Source of the DNA: Taxillus chinensis
Lineage: Eukaryota; Streptophyta; Magnoliopsida; Santalales; Loranthaceae
Assembly: GCA_023512835.1 (NCBI GenBank)
Contig: CM042092.1
Span: 51,032,400-51,096,399 of the forward strand
Reading direction: 5' to 3'
DNA: 64,000 nt
Part shown: positions 23,353-34,695 of the stretch, piece after piece
How the letters are laid out: each line of letters opens with the position of its first letter
Numbering within the stretch: the first letter of the stretch is position 1
Position numbers and translations under genes: made by a program
Notes under the pieces: generated by a model
What the model saw: the letters and a program-made list of their open reading frames with translations, nothing else
Told to the model about the DNA's origin: nothing
The model's database searches: none

Positions 23353-24379
23353 TCATGCAATGTCACTAAAAGACCCATCTGCTATAGCATCCATCCATTC
23401 AATCTTCCTATCCTCTGGCATGGACAAGAAAGCAACCCTATTTTCCTTTTTATAGAGCGCCTTCATCACTTTCAAGTACGATGATGCTGGCATGTCTCCG
23501 AACATGTTAAGTGCTTCAATAGCTTTGCCAAGGGAGAACTGCTCAATCTTCCTTTTTGACTCTCCGACATAACTACCACTTGTTTTTGAAACCCTATGCT
23601 CAAGCCTTTGCCTAGAAACATTTGTGAATTCACGGATGGCAAGAGTCATGTCTCTCATGTTATCCCCTTTCTTAGGTTTCTTCTCCTTAGGTATCTCTTC
23701 ATGTGAAGGACGCTTGAGCTTACCTATATTTGGTGTCAGTTGGACACCCTCATCATCACTAACTGCATCCACATTCACATGAATCCCACCATATCGATAC
23801 TGCTCATCAAGTTCTCGCTCCTCTGTATTTGTTGGGTCTTTAGTGGAGGCAAAAGCTAGTAGTCCAATAGCAGTAATCTTGTTGAAAAGAGTTCCTAACT
23901 TGTCATAATTTTCACAACCCTTCTTTCTAAACTCTTTGGCTTTTGGGGTTGCCTGCCTACAAACAATGTCAATGTGGTGAGAGGGATAGACACATTTACA
24001 TTATTGAAAACTATTTACAAATGGCTCATAAAACCATTACAAAAAAACTTACTGCCAACATATTCTGCCAAACTTCCTCACTAGTAGTAACTGTGTTGGT
24101 AATTGGATTCCAGCCCATCCTGGTATGTTGGAGGAGTTGAGAAAATATGTGATGCCTTGTTCAAAGCCTATTGAATTTAGTCTTAAGCTGTTTATCCTTA
24201 AAACTCCGATTTGTACGAGCATTTAGTTCAATAACCATCATGTTCCAAGTCGACCTCTTGAAAATAGCAGCTGGCATGTTCCCTTTAATGCACTCATCCA
24301 CCATAAGATTTATAAATAACCTCTCCATATGTGGAGGCCATAGTTTTTGGTCTTCAGCATTAGCCCATTCAGTTGTCAT
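23353..24379 (-). pseudogene. Harbinger ORF1: Myb/SANT-like DNA-binding protein
   Basis: Transcribed leftward. Exon 1 (24379-24053) starts MTTEWANAEDQKLWPPHME, a Myb/SANT-like domain (Myb_DNA-bind_3 type: W, FI.L..DE...GN, F....W..M...LN). The frame meets TGA at 24161-24163, probably a CGA-to-TGA change, then continues in family-like sequence. An intron of about 100 bases (24052-23953, GTAAGT...GCAG) leads to exon 2 (23952-23353). That exon has a Lys/Glu-rich middle and a C-terminal helix region ending in SMPEDRKIEWMDAIADG. ORF1 is the accessory factor required with the transposase in PIF/Harbinger elements. One stop is the only visible damage. Confidence 0.8.
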
Positions 24380-24479
24380 CTAATAATTATATAAACATAC
24401 CATATTCATTAATCAAATCCACCAATTACAAGTAATACATTTAATATTTCATTCTCAAACCCACAAAAAAAATTCCACA

Positions 24480-24975
24480 TATGTACAAATAACGCATGTT
24501 CATACTCATGCTCATAATGCTAAAAGTATCCTAAGTTACAGCAAATTTACAGCAACAACATACTCATGTTTATAAGTTGTACATGAAAAGTCTAAAAGAT
24601 ATACAAAGTACTCATGTTCATGTTCATAGTCATGCAAATTTACAGCAACAACATTAGGATTTATAACATGTTCATACTCATGCAAAAGTTATGTTGCAAA
24701 AGGATTTACAGCATATTCATACTCATGCAAATTTATAGCAACAACATAAGGATTTAGAGCATGTTCATGTTTCTACTCATACTCATGTTCATGTTCATAC
24801 TCATGCAAAAGTTATACAAAGTACTCATGCAAATTTACAGCAACAACATACTCATGTTCATGTTCATAACGTTAAAAGTCTTAAGATGTACAAAAAACTT
24901 CACAAATTTACAGCAACAACATACTCATATTCATAACGCTAAAAGTATCCTAAGTTGGCCTACTAATACACTCTA
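24480..24975. repeat. Irregular tandem repeat (CATACTCATGTTCATG / TTTACAGCAACAACAT)
   Basis: Many alternating copies of TACTCATGTTCATG and AAATTTACAGCAACAACAT in variable order, just upstream of ORF1. No gene is seen. Confidence 0.8.
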
Positions 24976-25815
24976 GTTATACAAAGTGTGAGGTGGGGCA
25001 ATAGCATGACAGATTTTCCACAAACAAAATGAGAATAATAGGTGGTAGACCATATATCATACATATAAACACGACATGGCATCACGCAACATAGAGAGAC
25101 GACTTGGTGCCAAAAATACCAAAAGAGGTGCGACAATGTGATGTATTATGACAGTGTAATAGGTTTCATTTTTTTTTACTGGATTCGACCGGAGGAAATA
25201 ACATAAACATTCAAACATACAATTCACGACAACGTGTATAATTCGATTGGAGGAAACATCTACCATAGGTCAGAGAAAATGGGCCAATTTTGATAACGAA
25301 TTCAGAGGGAAAATGTTGAAAAATTAAATCTGGACTCATACCTTCGTTTTGTGAGACATCAGAACTCCAAAACAGCCAAAGATCTTGGAAGAATGATCGT
25401 GATTGGAGAGAATCGAACGATTTGTGCCCCTCGTGAATTCTTCTGACCTTCAAGATTGGGTTGAGAGGCCATTTGTATTGACCAATGCCTGGGATACAGT
25501 GGCGAAATGAAGTTATGAGAAGTGACAGATAGGATTTTGAAGGACATCGAGAGATTTCGGAGGATTTTTGCAGAGATTCGGCAAAGTGGTTGTGCAATAA
25601 ATAGAGTAGGAAGAGAGGAGCGTTGCAGTGTGTTTATGAAAAACGGGGAACGTGACCGGATGATAATTGCAAAAATATCACCGTGTCTACCGAGACAACA
25701 GAGAATAAAAATAGAAAACATCTATTTAGTGTTTTCAAAAATCACGATTCAATATCATTTACACGATATCGCTTTTTATTTTTAAAACTTTAAAACAAAT
25801 GCCAAACATCGCGAC

Positions 25816-26266
25816 GCTAGTGTTTTTATATTTTAAACACAGTAAACATAAAAAAAATGCTATATTTGTATCATTTACTCTTTTGCCTTCAATTTTAAAT
25901 TGTATGTCATATTTTATCTCTTTCGGTCTATATGCCCCCTTCTCTCTTTCTTTATCTCACTGGTGCAATGTACTGTAAGTCTTATATAATTTTATTGAGA
26001 TGAAAATTCTATATCACGGAACGAAAAGAATAACTATTACAAATACCATTTTTCATGTACCTCGTTTGTAAGGCCTACGAACGATTGCAAAAAGTTTTTT
26101 TTTAATGAAAACAGCCTAAAACGGGCCCATAGAAAGATTTATGGCAGCTGAGCATAGTACATAAGCACAACCACCATCCCACTTATTCGAACACCGTCGA
26201 TTGTCGAAGGTAAACCACAGGGAAGGAAGTGTGAGGCAGACCAGAAGCCAGAAACGCAACTGCAAC
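25816..26266 (+). other. Upstream region of the UGT gene
   Basis: AT-rich intergenic sequence. TATATAATTTTATT at about 25983 is a possible but distant TATA element (about 280 bp before the start codon). A frame open in phase with the UGT extends back to a Met at 26201, which is less likely to be used. No other gene is seen. Confidence 0.4.
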
Positions 26267-27721
26267 ATGAAGAAAGCTGAGCTGGTCTTCATTCCCACGC
26301 CAGGAATGGGACACTTCGTCTCCATCGTTGAGTTCGCACATCGTATAATCGCCCGAGACGACCGATTCTCAGTTACCATCCTCTCCTTCATAATGCCATT
26401 CGATGACTCTCCCTCCCACTCATATACAGATTCGATCTCTCGGTCCCCAAACATCAACCTCGTACAACTCACCCCGAAGAACAGCCCTCAACTCGATCCC
26501 TCCAGAACCGTTGAATATTCACTGCTCCTGCTCCTAGAAAGTCTGGTCCCCGTTGTCAAGGACGCTCTGACTCAGATTCTCTCCACTCGTTCCTCGGACT
26601 CTCCCCGACTCGTCGGACTCGTTCTAGACTTTTTCTGCACCCCCATGATCGACGTTGGATCCGATCTAGGACTACCCTCCTACTTGTTTGTAACATCCGG
26701 TGCTGGATTCCTTGGCCTCATGCTTTACCTTCCGACACGCCACTCCCGAGTTAGCTCCGAGTACCAAGACTCTGACCCCGAGTTCACCCTGCCGTGTTTC
26801 GTCAACCCGGTCGCTCCAAAGACACTGCCCAGGGCTATGCTCGACAAGGATGGCGGCGGTTACACCTCTTACGTAAAGCTGGCACAGAGGTTCAGAGACG
26901 CCAAAGGCATCATAGTCAATACGTTCGCCGAGCTAGAGCCATACGCGGTCAACTCGTTCTCCGATGGCCCGACCCCGCCGGTTTACACCGTCGGACCGGT
27001 GATTGACGTCGATGGTCGGTTCCACCGTGGGCCGGAGCCAAGCCGAGCGAAGGCAATAATGGAGTGGCTGGATAAACAGCCTCCGGCTTCGGTGGTGTTC
27101 CTCTGCTTCGGAAGCATGGGCTTCTTCAGCGCGCCGCAGGTGAGGGAGATAGCGGATGGGCTCGAGCGCAGCGGGCGCAGGTTCCTATGGTCCCTGCGGG
27201 AGCCTCCAACGAACGGAGGGCTTTTCTTTCATGGCGCCGGGTGGACGGTGGCGGAGGTGTTGCCGGAGGGGTTCGTGGATCGAACGGCGGGGAGGGGCCT
27301 AGTATGCGGGTGGGCCCCACAGGTGGAGGTGCTGGGCCATGCGGCGGTGGGAGGGTTCGTGTCGCACTGCGGGTGGAACTCGATCCTTGAGTGCGTGTGG
27401 AGTGGGGTGCCGGTGGCGACGTGGCCGCTCTATGCGGAGCAGGAGCTCAATGCGTTCAACCTGGTGAGGGAACAGGGTTTGGCGGTGGAGCTGAGGCTGA
27501 GCTACAAAAGGGGGGAGGGCGGAGACGGCGATCTGGTGACGGCAGAGGAGATAGAGAGGGCGGTGAGGCAGTTGATGGACATTGATGATGGGCAGGTGGT
27601 CAGGAAGAAGGCGAGGGAGGTGGGGGAGAAGAGCAGGAGGGCTGTGATGGACGGCGGGTCTTCGTTTCTTTCTCTTGGTCGATTCATCGAAGATGTGATT
27701 CTCATGGCGTCAAAGATATAA
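26267..27721 (+). CDS. UDP-glycosyltransferase, plant family 1, UGT71-like
   Basis: A single-exon ORF of 484 aa, usual length for plant UGTs. It transfers a sugar, usually glucose from UDP-glucose, to a small acceptor such as a phenolic or terpenoid in the cytosol. Start at MKKAELVFIPTPGMGH: catalytic His is H16, and the partner Asp is likely D121 (GLVLDFFCTP). The C-terminal PSPG donor box runs W349 to Q392, with WAPQVEVLGH, HCGWNSILE and WPLYAEQ; the terminal Gln is typical of UDP-glucose use. The N-terminal motif, the long loop before the box (GLFFHGAGW) and YAEQELNAF resemble UGT71/group E members. The 3' half is markedly GC-rich compared with its surroundings. An in-frame upstream Met at 26201 would add 22 residues not typical of the family, so I prefer 26267. 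No stops, frameshifts or missing key residues are seen. The acceptor cannot be read from sequence. Confidence 0.93.
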   Translation: MKKAELVFIPTPGMGHFVSIVEFAHRIIARDDRFSVTILSFIMPFDDSPSHSYTDSISRSPNINLVQLTPKNSPQLDPSRTVEYSLLLLLESLVPVVKDALTQILSTRSSDSPRLVGLVLDFFCTPMIDVGSDLGLPSYLFVTSGAGFLGLMLYLPTRHSRVSSEYQDSDPEFTLPCFVNPVAPKTLPRAMLDKDGGGYTSYVKLAQRFRDAKGIIVNTFAELEPYAVNSFSDGPTPPVYTVGPVIDVDGRFHRGPEPSRAKAIMEWLDKQPPASVVFLCFGSMGFFSAPQVREIADGLERSGRRFLWSLREPPTNGGLFFHGAGWTVAEVLPEGFVDRTAGRGLVCGWAPQVEVLGHAAVGGFVSHCGWNSILECVWSGVPVATWPLYAEQELNAFNLVREQGLAVELRLSYKRGEGGDGDLVTAEEIERAVRQLMDIDDGQVVRKKAREVGEKSRRAVMDGGSSFLSLGRFIEDVILMASKI

Positions 27722-27808
27722 GACTGATCTCGTTTCTTTCCTTTCCCTCTTTGTTTGTTTGTTTGTTTTTTGCCTTGTTTGGTTCGTTTCAAGGTTGTGC
27801 TGACCTTC

Positions 27809-27814
27809 AATAAA
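27809..27814 (+). terminator. Candidate polyadenylation signal of the UGT gene
   Basis: AATAAA lies 88 bases after the stop codon on the coding strand, a normal position for a plant near-upstream element. Confidence 0.6.
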
Positions 27815-27821
27815 ATGGCTT

Positions 27822-29247
27822 TTCTGCTCATGGCGTCGGCAACTACTGTAAATTTGTAATGCGTGGCTGTCTGGCGCCGTGGGGTGGTGCGGTGGGTGTG
27901 CATTCACGAGTGTAGTCGTGGGGCTTTCTTTTCTTTTGAAAAAATAGAACTGATGAATCATTTTGAAAAAAAAAAGGCTTTATTATTTTTAAAAACTAAG
28001 AAAAATTCTTATTATAAATAATTTTAAATTATCTAAACTTACAAGTTTTAAATATAATAATATCCTATTAAATATTTGTAGAGTTAAAAATAAGAAAACC
28101 AATAACAATTATGGCTGGAAAGTTCAACAATCGAGGGGTAGGAGATTAATTTTTTATTTTAATGGTTAAGGTTTTATTTGATTATTGTATATTATATTTA
28201 AAAATATAATTGTTTTTAAAATTTATGAATTTAAGTAAATTTTTATCAGTCATGAAATTTTAAATTTTTTATTAAAGTTAAAATTTTAAATCGAATTATT
28301 TTCTACAAGCTAAAAGAGTCTTAATCGAAGAATGAAAAGTCTTAAATTTTGCTTAAATGTTTTGCTTTTATTATCTTTTCGAACAACCTCAAAAAAATCA
28401 TTTGGAAAGCATTTATTTTGAAAATATTTTATTTTATTTTTTTCTTTATTGTTTTGTTTTTTTTAAGAAAATATCTTATTTTATCTTTGTTTTTCTAGAG
28501 AGCATATTTTTTTAAATGATAATAATAAAGATCAAATGCAAGCATGAAAGTAAATGTATTGTGTGCGGTTGTAATATCCAAAAATAAAAAACTCATTTCC
28601 TTTTTTTCTCATTTCTTTCTCTTCCTTTTTTGTTTTGTGTTTTTTCTTACTACATATTTTATTTATAAATTACAAACATTGGGCCAAGAGCCCATAATTA
28701 TATAACCACTGGAGTCCTAAACTAACACTAATCCTAAGGGCAATAAAATAAAATAAACAAAATACAAACAAAATCAAAGAATAATAGAGTTGCATACAAA
28801 TGGAGACCCTCAACATACAAAACCCGACTCTATTACATTACTTAGCATATCCTGTATGAAACATAAGATCAAAGGAGAAATGGGGCAGAGAGGAAACATT
28901 AAGAGGAAAGAAAGAATCTAGTGAAAGATGTTGGAAAAATACATAGAGGAAGAAGGGGGGAGATATACATAGATAAGAGAAAATTAGTGGACTATGAACT
29001 AAAATTAATGAAACAATGAACGTATAGGTTTACATGGTTTGAGAGAGGGAGGATAACGAGGGTTTGGGTCATGATTAGGTTTGGCGACCTCGGTTGATGT
29101 TGAGTTGCTTCCAATTGATGTCGGTATGGAGCTCCGGTGGGTGCAACTGGCATTATGAGGATGCAGTTTGTAATTGTTTGTATTTTTATTCCGTTTTTAT
29201 TCTGTTTTGATTTTGATTTTTTTTGCTTTTCCACCAATGAGGGCTTG
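27822..29247. other. AT-rich intergenic region downstream of the UGT gene
   Basis: No gene recognised. 27960-28660 is strongly A/T-rich with poly-T and poly-A runs. 28680-29240 looks like decayed repeat sequence. It ends at the GCTTG duplication that flanks the solo LTR. Confidence 0.5.
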
Positions 29248-29730
29248 TGTCACGCCCCGGATTTCCAACCCGAGGAAACCGGCACGTGACTCCCCTTTTA
29301 CCCACGCGGAGGGCAAAGGGGTTAGGATACAAACCAAGAATATTACATTTTAAACATCCACAACACATTCAAGAAAATAATGTTCATAAAAAATAATCCA
29401 AACCAGTTTATTACAACGAAATCCTTTCCAATCCCATCCCCACTGGGGTTACATCAATTCCAATAAAAATAACATAAATGGTAGACAGTAAAGTAAATAA
29501 GGTCTTCCACCTTGGTGTTCCCACCTAACGCCTGTAGGTTCCTGTAAAGAAAACAACATGGTAGGAGGGGTGAGCAACCACGGCTCGAGGGGATCATGTC
29601 TCCCCAACCCATCCCATGCACCTAATATCTACATGCCTTGTGTACAAGTGCTGTGTCGTGATACAATTATTCCACCAGATATAAATACAGGTTATAACAG
29701 CAAACACAATCATACACGGGCTGGTACATC

Positions 29731-29842
29731 AACACTCCCGGGCTTCCACAGACACCGGGTTTCCAAGGACAGTCCCTGGCTTCCACAGCCACCGGGTTCC
29801 AAGAACAGTCCCGGGCTTCCACAGCCACCGGGTTCCAAGAAC
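29731..29842 (-). repeat. 36-bp tandem repeat in LTR G1
   Basis: Three copies of a unit containing CCGGGCTTCCACAGCCACCG and GGTTCCAAGAACAGT. The same repeat occurs three times in G2 (46938-47045) and about five times in G6 (62186-62360). Confidence 0.9.
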
Positions 29843-30374
29843 ACAAAGACACATAGCCACACTTAGTCACACGGACATAACACCAAACACTTAGCATGCA
29901 AAGCCTCACAGGTATAAAACCAAACAGTTGGTGTACATAAATTCACAGGCTCATAAACCCCGTCACAGGCATTTTCTCAAACATGTAGCAGGCATGTCAT
30001 ACAGGCATTTTATCAAACACTTTTCATGCATCACACAAACACCAGAAACACCAAAATCGCCATTGAAGGCCAAAATCCATATAGGAGATCACACCTATAT
30101 GGATTACATATATATATATAACAGATATAACCCATAATCTGCCCTAGAACCCTAGGACAGAGGAGTGTTTAGGAAGAACAGAACCCCTACCTCAGGTAAG
30201 ACGCAACAACGCGGCAACAGTCTGATCCCAAGCCGAACGCCGTCCACCCACGAGGCTCTGACCACCCACGCAAGGCGCCAGGCAGCAACCAGGAGCTCTC
30301 CTTCCCTCTCTCTCTCTCTCTGCGACGGCTGGTGGAGCAACAAACCCTAAACCTAAAACAGAGGGGCTTCTCCT

Positions 30375-30453
30375 CCTTATATAGACAACACAACATCAAA
30401 ACGACGTAGTTTTGATTAAGTGAATCCCAGCATCAAAACGACGTAGTTTTGAT
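30375..30453 (-). promoter_or_regulatory. U3 promoter of LTR G1: TATA box with two palindromic boxes
   Basis: Read on the minus strand, two 22-bp boxes (arms ATCAAAAC and GTTTTGAT around an ACGT-containing core) precede CTATATAAGG. They are at 30432-30453 and 30395-30416, spaced 37 bp start to start. Positions next to the TATA box suggest factor-binding sites, probably for an ACGT-core binding factor (inference). Confidence 0.65.
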
Positions 30454-30959
30454 CACACAAGTTAGCACCTTTCCGCACCCATATAGGCCAAAATACTCAG
30501 AATTTCAACATGGTCCTTTGGAGAAAGTTCATTAGAATGTCAAAACCAAGGGAACCATGCAAAAATATGCCTGCACGCCAATTTGCACGTGAATTCCCCA
30601 ATTCACGTGCAACTCCAAATGCACTCCAAAAGCGCTCAAACTTCACCCCTAGCCTCCTTGCATCATGTAGAAGACAACCACACTTGCACGTGAAATGGAC
30701 CCAATTCACGTGCACCTCACATACACGTTCATTTGGCCTGAAACTTCTGTGGTAGATAGAGGACATCATTTTAAGCATCTTTCCTTTTGCACGTGAATTC
30801 ATTGGAGTCCATTTACTGGGTCAAAATCTAGAAAAACTCCACTCAGAAGGTAAAACTGACTAACTCAAGGTACGAGTCCTTACAGCTTGACACATGGACT
30901 AGGGAGAGGCGAGAAAAGAAACAACATACGACTAGGGTTTCTATTTTTTTAATTATGTA

Positions 30960-32154
30960 TGATGGTCCCTTGGAGCCTAAAGGGGGGGGGTGAATAGGCT
31001 CTTATTAAAACTCTTTCCTTTCTCTCAAGACACAAACACTTATCTAGTTTAAGTGATAGAATCACTGCGGAAGATAACCAGATAGTGGAAGTATTTTGTT
31101 TTATTATCACAAGATGAATACAACAAAATAGAAGCAAAACTCTCTTACACTCTGTTTACAAATGAACTCACACTCTAGCCAAGTTCTATCTCTAAAGATG
31201 ATAAAACTCCTCTATATTTTCCGACCCTTAACGTCTTCTTAAAAATGTATAAGTATGAATATTTATACAAAACATTCCTAAGAGACAACCTTGGAACTTG
31301 TAGTTCTGGAATGCGTTCCGCACTAACTATCCCTCGGTAATCTCTCTGCCTTGACTGCTGCGGATTGTGGAGCTCAAGATCTTGGATTTGAAGAGTATAA
31401 GTGTCTTTGTGAGTTCCGAGATACAATTAAGGTTGTGTCCACATATCCGGATGATCCACGTGTAAGATTCTTCAGGTTCTCAATACATTCGTCTTACATC
31501 GGGACACCACGAGCTGATAACTTTAAATGCGGTTTAGTTGGAGCAGTGTTTTCTTGGTCCGGTGTAATTTTCCTTACTCCGTAGCTAATGAAGCTCGGAA
31601 CCTTACTCCGTGTCAGTGGTTGCTTACTCCGTATCTATTTAGTACTGGAATCCTTAGTCCGTGTCGCCGTTCCTTACTCCGCATGTAAGTTCCTTACTCC
31701 GTATGTAATTTCCTTACTCCGTATGTAAGTTCCTTACTCCGTATGTAAGTTCCTTACTCCGGGCGAGTCTTGAAAAGTCTGATAACTTATTCCGTGTCAG
31801 CGCTTTCTTACTCCGCATGTAAGTTCCTTACTTCGTATGTAATTTCCTTACTCCGTATGTAAGTTCCTTACTCCGTATGTAATTTCCTTACTCCGCACTT
31901 ATCCTTTAAGTTCTTAGTCCGTAGAAATGTTCCTTATTCCGTATGTATTTGTTACTTGGTTATTTACCAAGTGTTTGACAACACTCACTCTTGTCCGGAT
32001 CAGGATTATGTATCCTGTCCTTAGCTTTGCTCTCACGAGTGCATCTCTGGATTAATAACATATCTTCTGCAATGATCAAATAAACACAAAAGATCTCAGA
32101 TCAAATTACATAAGGCTTTATCAGCATTATCCAAATTCTGGGTTTGATCCAACA
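30960..32154 (-). repeat. 3' LTR of copy B
   Basis: 1195 bp, starting TGTTGGATCAAACCC at 32154 and ending ACCATCA at 30960 on the minus strand. It includes the inverted CGGAGTAAGG array (31568-31945) and a TATA box at about 31258-31267. Confidence 0.92.
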
Positions 32155-32166
32155 ATCTCCCCCAAT
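32155..32166 (-). other. Polypurine tract of copy B
   Basis: The minus strand reads AATTGGGGGAGAT directly before the LTR start. This is the best-preserved tract of the three copies. Confidence 0.85.
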
Positions 32167-32297
32167 TATGGATATGCCTAAACCCTTTGTAATCTGATCT
32201 GGTAAGCAATGCAAAAGAATAACATACAGAATACGCAACACAACCAATTTCATTAATCAGCAACTAAATACAATTCAGCCTTAATACAGGTTTTTCA

Positions 32298-34695
32298 CTA
32301 AGGTACATAAGGCTTACTATACTTGAAGATCATAGTTGCTGCCTTCTCTCTTAGCTCCATTGTCTGCTTCATCGTAAAGGTGGAGTGTTGGCTCCAATGT
32401 TTGTCCACAGGTAAGAACGACTTGATGAAGTGACAGACAAAGGCTCCGCAGCTATCTCCATCCGCATTGTTGTGGCACTTGCTTCTTGCCCCGGAATGTC
32501 GCCTTGAGTTTCTCGATCGGACGCAGGGGTGTGATACCCAACTCTTCATATAATCCGGCTTTCTTCACGGCTTCGATTAGCCTGAGACACAGAGGTTCCC
32601 ATTGATTCTTCCTAACGAAGTGCTCCACAATCCGATGAGAATCAATGAGAATCATCTGCTTGGACCGAATCATGAAGACGGCCATCATGAAGTGTGGCGA
32701 CATGATCCGGTACGGAATGAGGATGGTTGAGAGAGTTTTCCATGGCTTGCTATCCTCGGCGCTTCGTCGATGAAAGTCTGAATTAACTCCACACTGGGAA
32801 GATAGCCCTCATTCCAACATGGCAGAACTTCAAACAAGTGCCCATCTTCGTAAAGAGATGGAAACAGCCTCATCTCCATTTTAGCAACTCTTGAGAAGTT
32901 GTCAATGTCTTCTATGGTAAAGAGTCCTTTCTCCGAACAAAGAGTCAGAATATCGGCCGGAGAGAAAGGGTACATTTTAGAAAGACATCTTCTCTCAGCA
33001 GAAGACGCAGCATAAGATTTCATTGCCTTGCGCAAGCTTCCATCCGCATCAGACGGGTCAAACTCCGCATAGGATGGGAGGAAGGTATCACCATGGGATG
33101 AGGAGAATGGAGGAGGAGCTGGAGGTGTAGTAGAGGAGCTTGGTTGAGAGAAGCGGCTTCGTTTGGGAATTTGAACTCCCCGGGCATCGAAGTGGCAGGC
33201 CGCTTCTCAGTCCAAGTAGATGGTTGTGGGGCAGAAGGAGTAGACGGATCAGATGACACTCTCTCCCCCGGTTTGGCAGATCGCCGGGAAGCAACAGGAG
33301 GACGAGCCATTGTATGCGCCAGATCCGTGAAGGAAGTAGACAGTGAATGGACGGAGGTGGCGACAAGATCCATTTTCTGCTCCATGGAAGTGGAGGAGTC
33401 AGTGAGAGCGGAGAGGAGTTGGGCGCCGAGGGCATCAACTTTGGCAGCGATGGCGGAAATTTGGGCGTTTTGAGCGTGGGCATGTCGGTCCAGCTGAGCG
33501 GAAAGCACAGCATCGGAGTGGACCATGCCAAAAGAGGCACGCCCAAGTACTAACTCCGGAGCTTTGGAGGACTCCCCCGCATGAACAGGAGCAGGAGTGC
33601 GGTGGGCAGAGGAGTCCGCATGAGTATCAGCAGCAGCAGGAGCATCCGGAGCATCAGAGGCATCCGGAGCATTGGAGGCATCCGGAGCAAGAGACCCACT
33701 TTGACCAGATAAGTCAACCACGGGAATCGCGGCGGTAGGAGAAGAGGGTCCAGCCTTAGCAGTAGAAGGACTTCGTGTAGCAGGGACTGGGCCGGAGGGT
33801 GTAGGGAACGACACATCGGGAATGGCAGCCGGCGTAAGAAAGCCGTGGTCCAGATTCCAGATGATCATGGTCTCCGGGGATTGGGTATGGCGTGTGTAAT
33901 ACACCCGGAGATCGGTGTCAGGAATGGAGGAGGTGTGGGCTAGGCTGAAATGGAGGGGTCACCAACAGAGCTGCCTTGTTGTTCCGAGGCAGGGAGAACG
34001 TGGAGAGCTACAGTGGGTCGGCGAGCGGTCATGTTCCCGTCCGGCATAAGGTGACGAAGGTAATAAGCCGAGGGAAACGAGACAGCATCAAATCGGGCGA
34101 AATGGTCCGAACGTAGATGCCGGAAGACAATGCTGAGGATGCGCCCGAAGGAATGGTTTTTGGAACCATTCTGCAGCAAACGAAATAAGAACATCCCCCA
34201 ATCCATCGGAAGACCTTCAAAAACGCCGTACATGGCTAGGAGAAGATCGTACGGAACTGAGTCCAGGGCTGATGTGTGAGCCAGTAGGCATCGACTTAGA
34301 ATAGTCGCCATACAGCGATAGCGACCCTGGAAGGATTTCACCTTGTATTCCTTCCCTTTGTTCGTGCAACCCATAGAAGCCGCCATTGGATCGGCATCCG
34401 GGCGCTGTGGTTCACCAAGAGGTAGGTGGAGAGCAGCGCGGAGAACAGCCGGAGTGATGATGATGGATTCACCGCGGACATAAGAGGTTATGGAATCGGT
34501 GGTGCAGTGAATCCGTTGGTAATACTCAAGAATGTCATCGATAAGAAGATCGACGGGATTGGAGATCAGGCTGAGTATATGCGAGGCTTCAAGGAGAGGG
34601 CGAAGCTGGAAAAACCAATCCGGAGGATTAGAAACAGCATTCCAATCAACTAGATGGCCAGGATTAACGCCGGAAAGAGAGATTCTGGGTGCCAT
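32298..34695 (-). pseudogene. Extra 3' ORF of copy B: plant-transposon domain plus Ulp1-like protease (broken)
   Basis: It starts at the same MAPRISLSG Met as copies A and C. The N-terminal frame (34695-33940) is nearly identical to copy A. It then runs into a deletion relative to copy A: 347 bp (copy A 2162-2508) are missing, with CTCC at both breakpoints, which shifts the frame. The linker and coiled-coil frame is 33904-33020, with a further 1-base loss near 33180. The protease lies in 33035-32298, with another shift near 32460 just before the catalytic Cys. Catalytic residues remain readable: His in SPHFMMAVF, Asp in ILIDSH, Cys in DGDSCGAFVCHF. The stop after KYSKPYVP is at 32298. It is not translatable as one protein. 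Confidence 0.8.

Larger units (their letters stand above)
16134..25815. mobile_element. PIF/Harbinger DNA transposon with transposase and Myb/SANT-like ORF1
   Basis: The element is defined by two diagnostic genes, a DDE_4-type transposase (17024-18644, +) and a Myb/SANT-like ORF1 (24379-23353, -). Imperfect inverted ends flank them. The left end reads GCGTGTTTGGTAT near 16136 and the right end, reverse-complemented, reads GCGATGTTTGGCAT near 25812; both continue into similar T/A-rich sequence with AAAAGC(T/G)ATA. A clear 3-bp TSD was not found, so limits are approximate. The genes point toward each other, separated by a 4.7-kb non-coding spacer. Confidence 0.7.
29248..30884 (-). repeat. Solo LTR G1 of a gypsy element, with target-site duplication
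   Basis: On the plus strand it runs from TGTCACGCCCCGG to GAGTCCTTACA. The five bases on each side are identical (GCTTG at 29243-29247 and 30885-30889), so this is a complete solo LTR of 1637 bp. On the minus strand it contains two palindromic boxes (30432-30453 and 30395-30416), a TATA box CTATATAAGG (30375-30384), a GA-rich tract (about 30305-30322) and a 36-bp tandem repeat (29731-29842). It shares these with LTR G2. Confidence 0.9.

Noticed and set aside
26201..26266. Upstream Met as UGT start
   Set aside because: The 22 added residues are basic and unlike the family N-terminus; the Met at 26267 gives the usual start close to the PGMGH motif.
27126..27903. Other frames overlapping the UGT gene
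   Set aside because: Caused by GC-rich codon use in the UGT 3' half.
29731..29842. CRISPR-like regular repeats
   Set aside because: Contiguous 36-bp tandem units without spacers, inside an LTR of a plant element.
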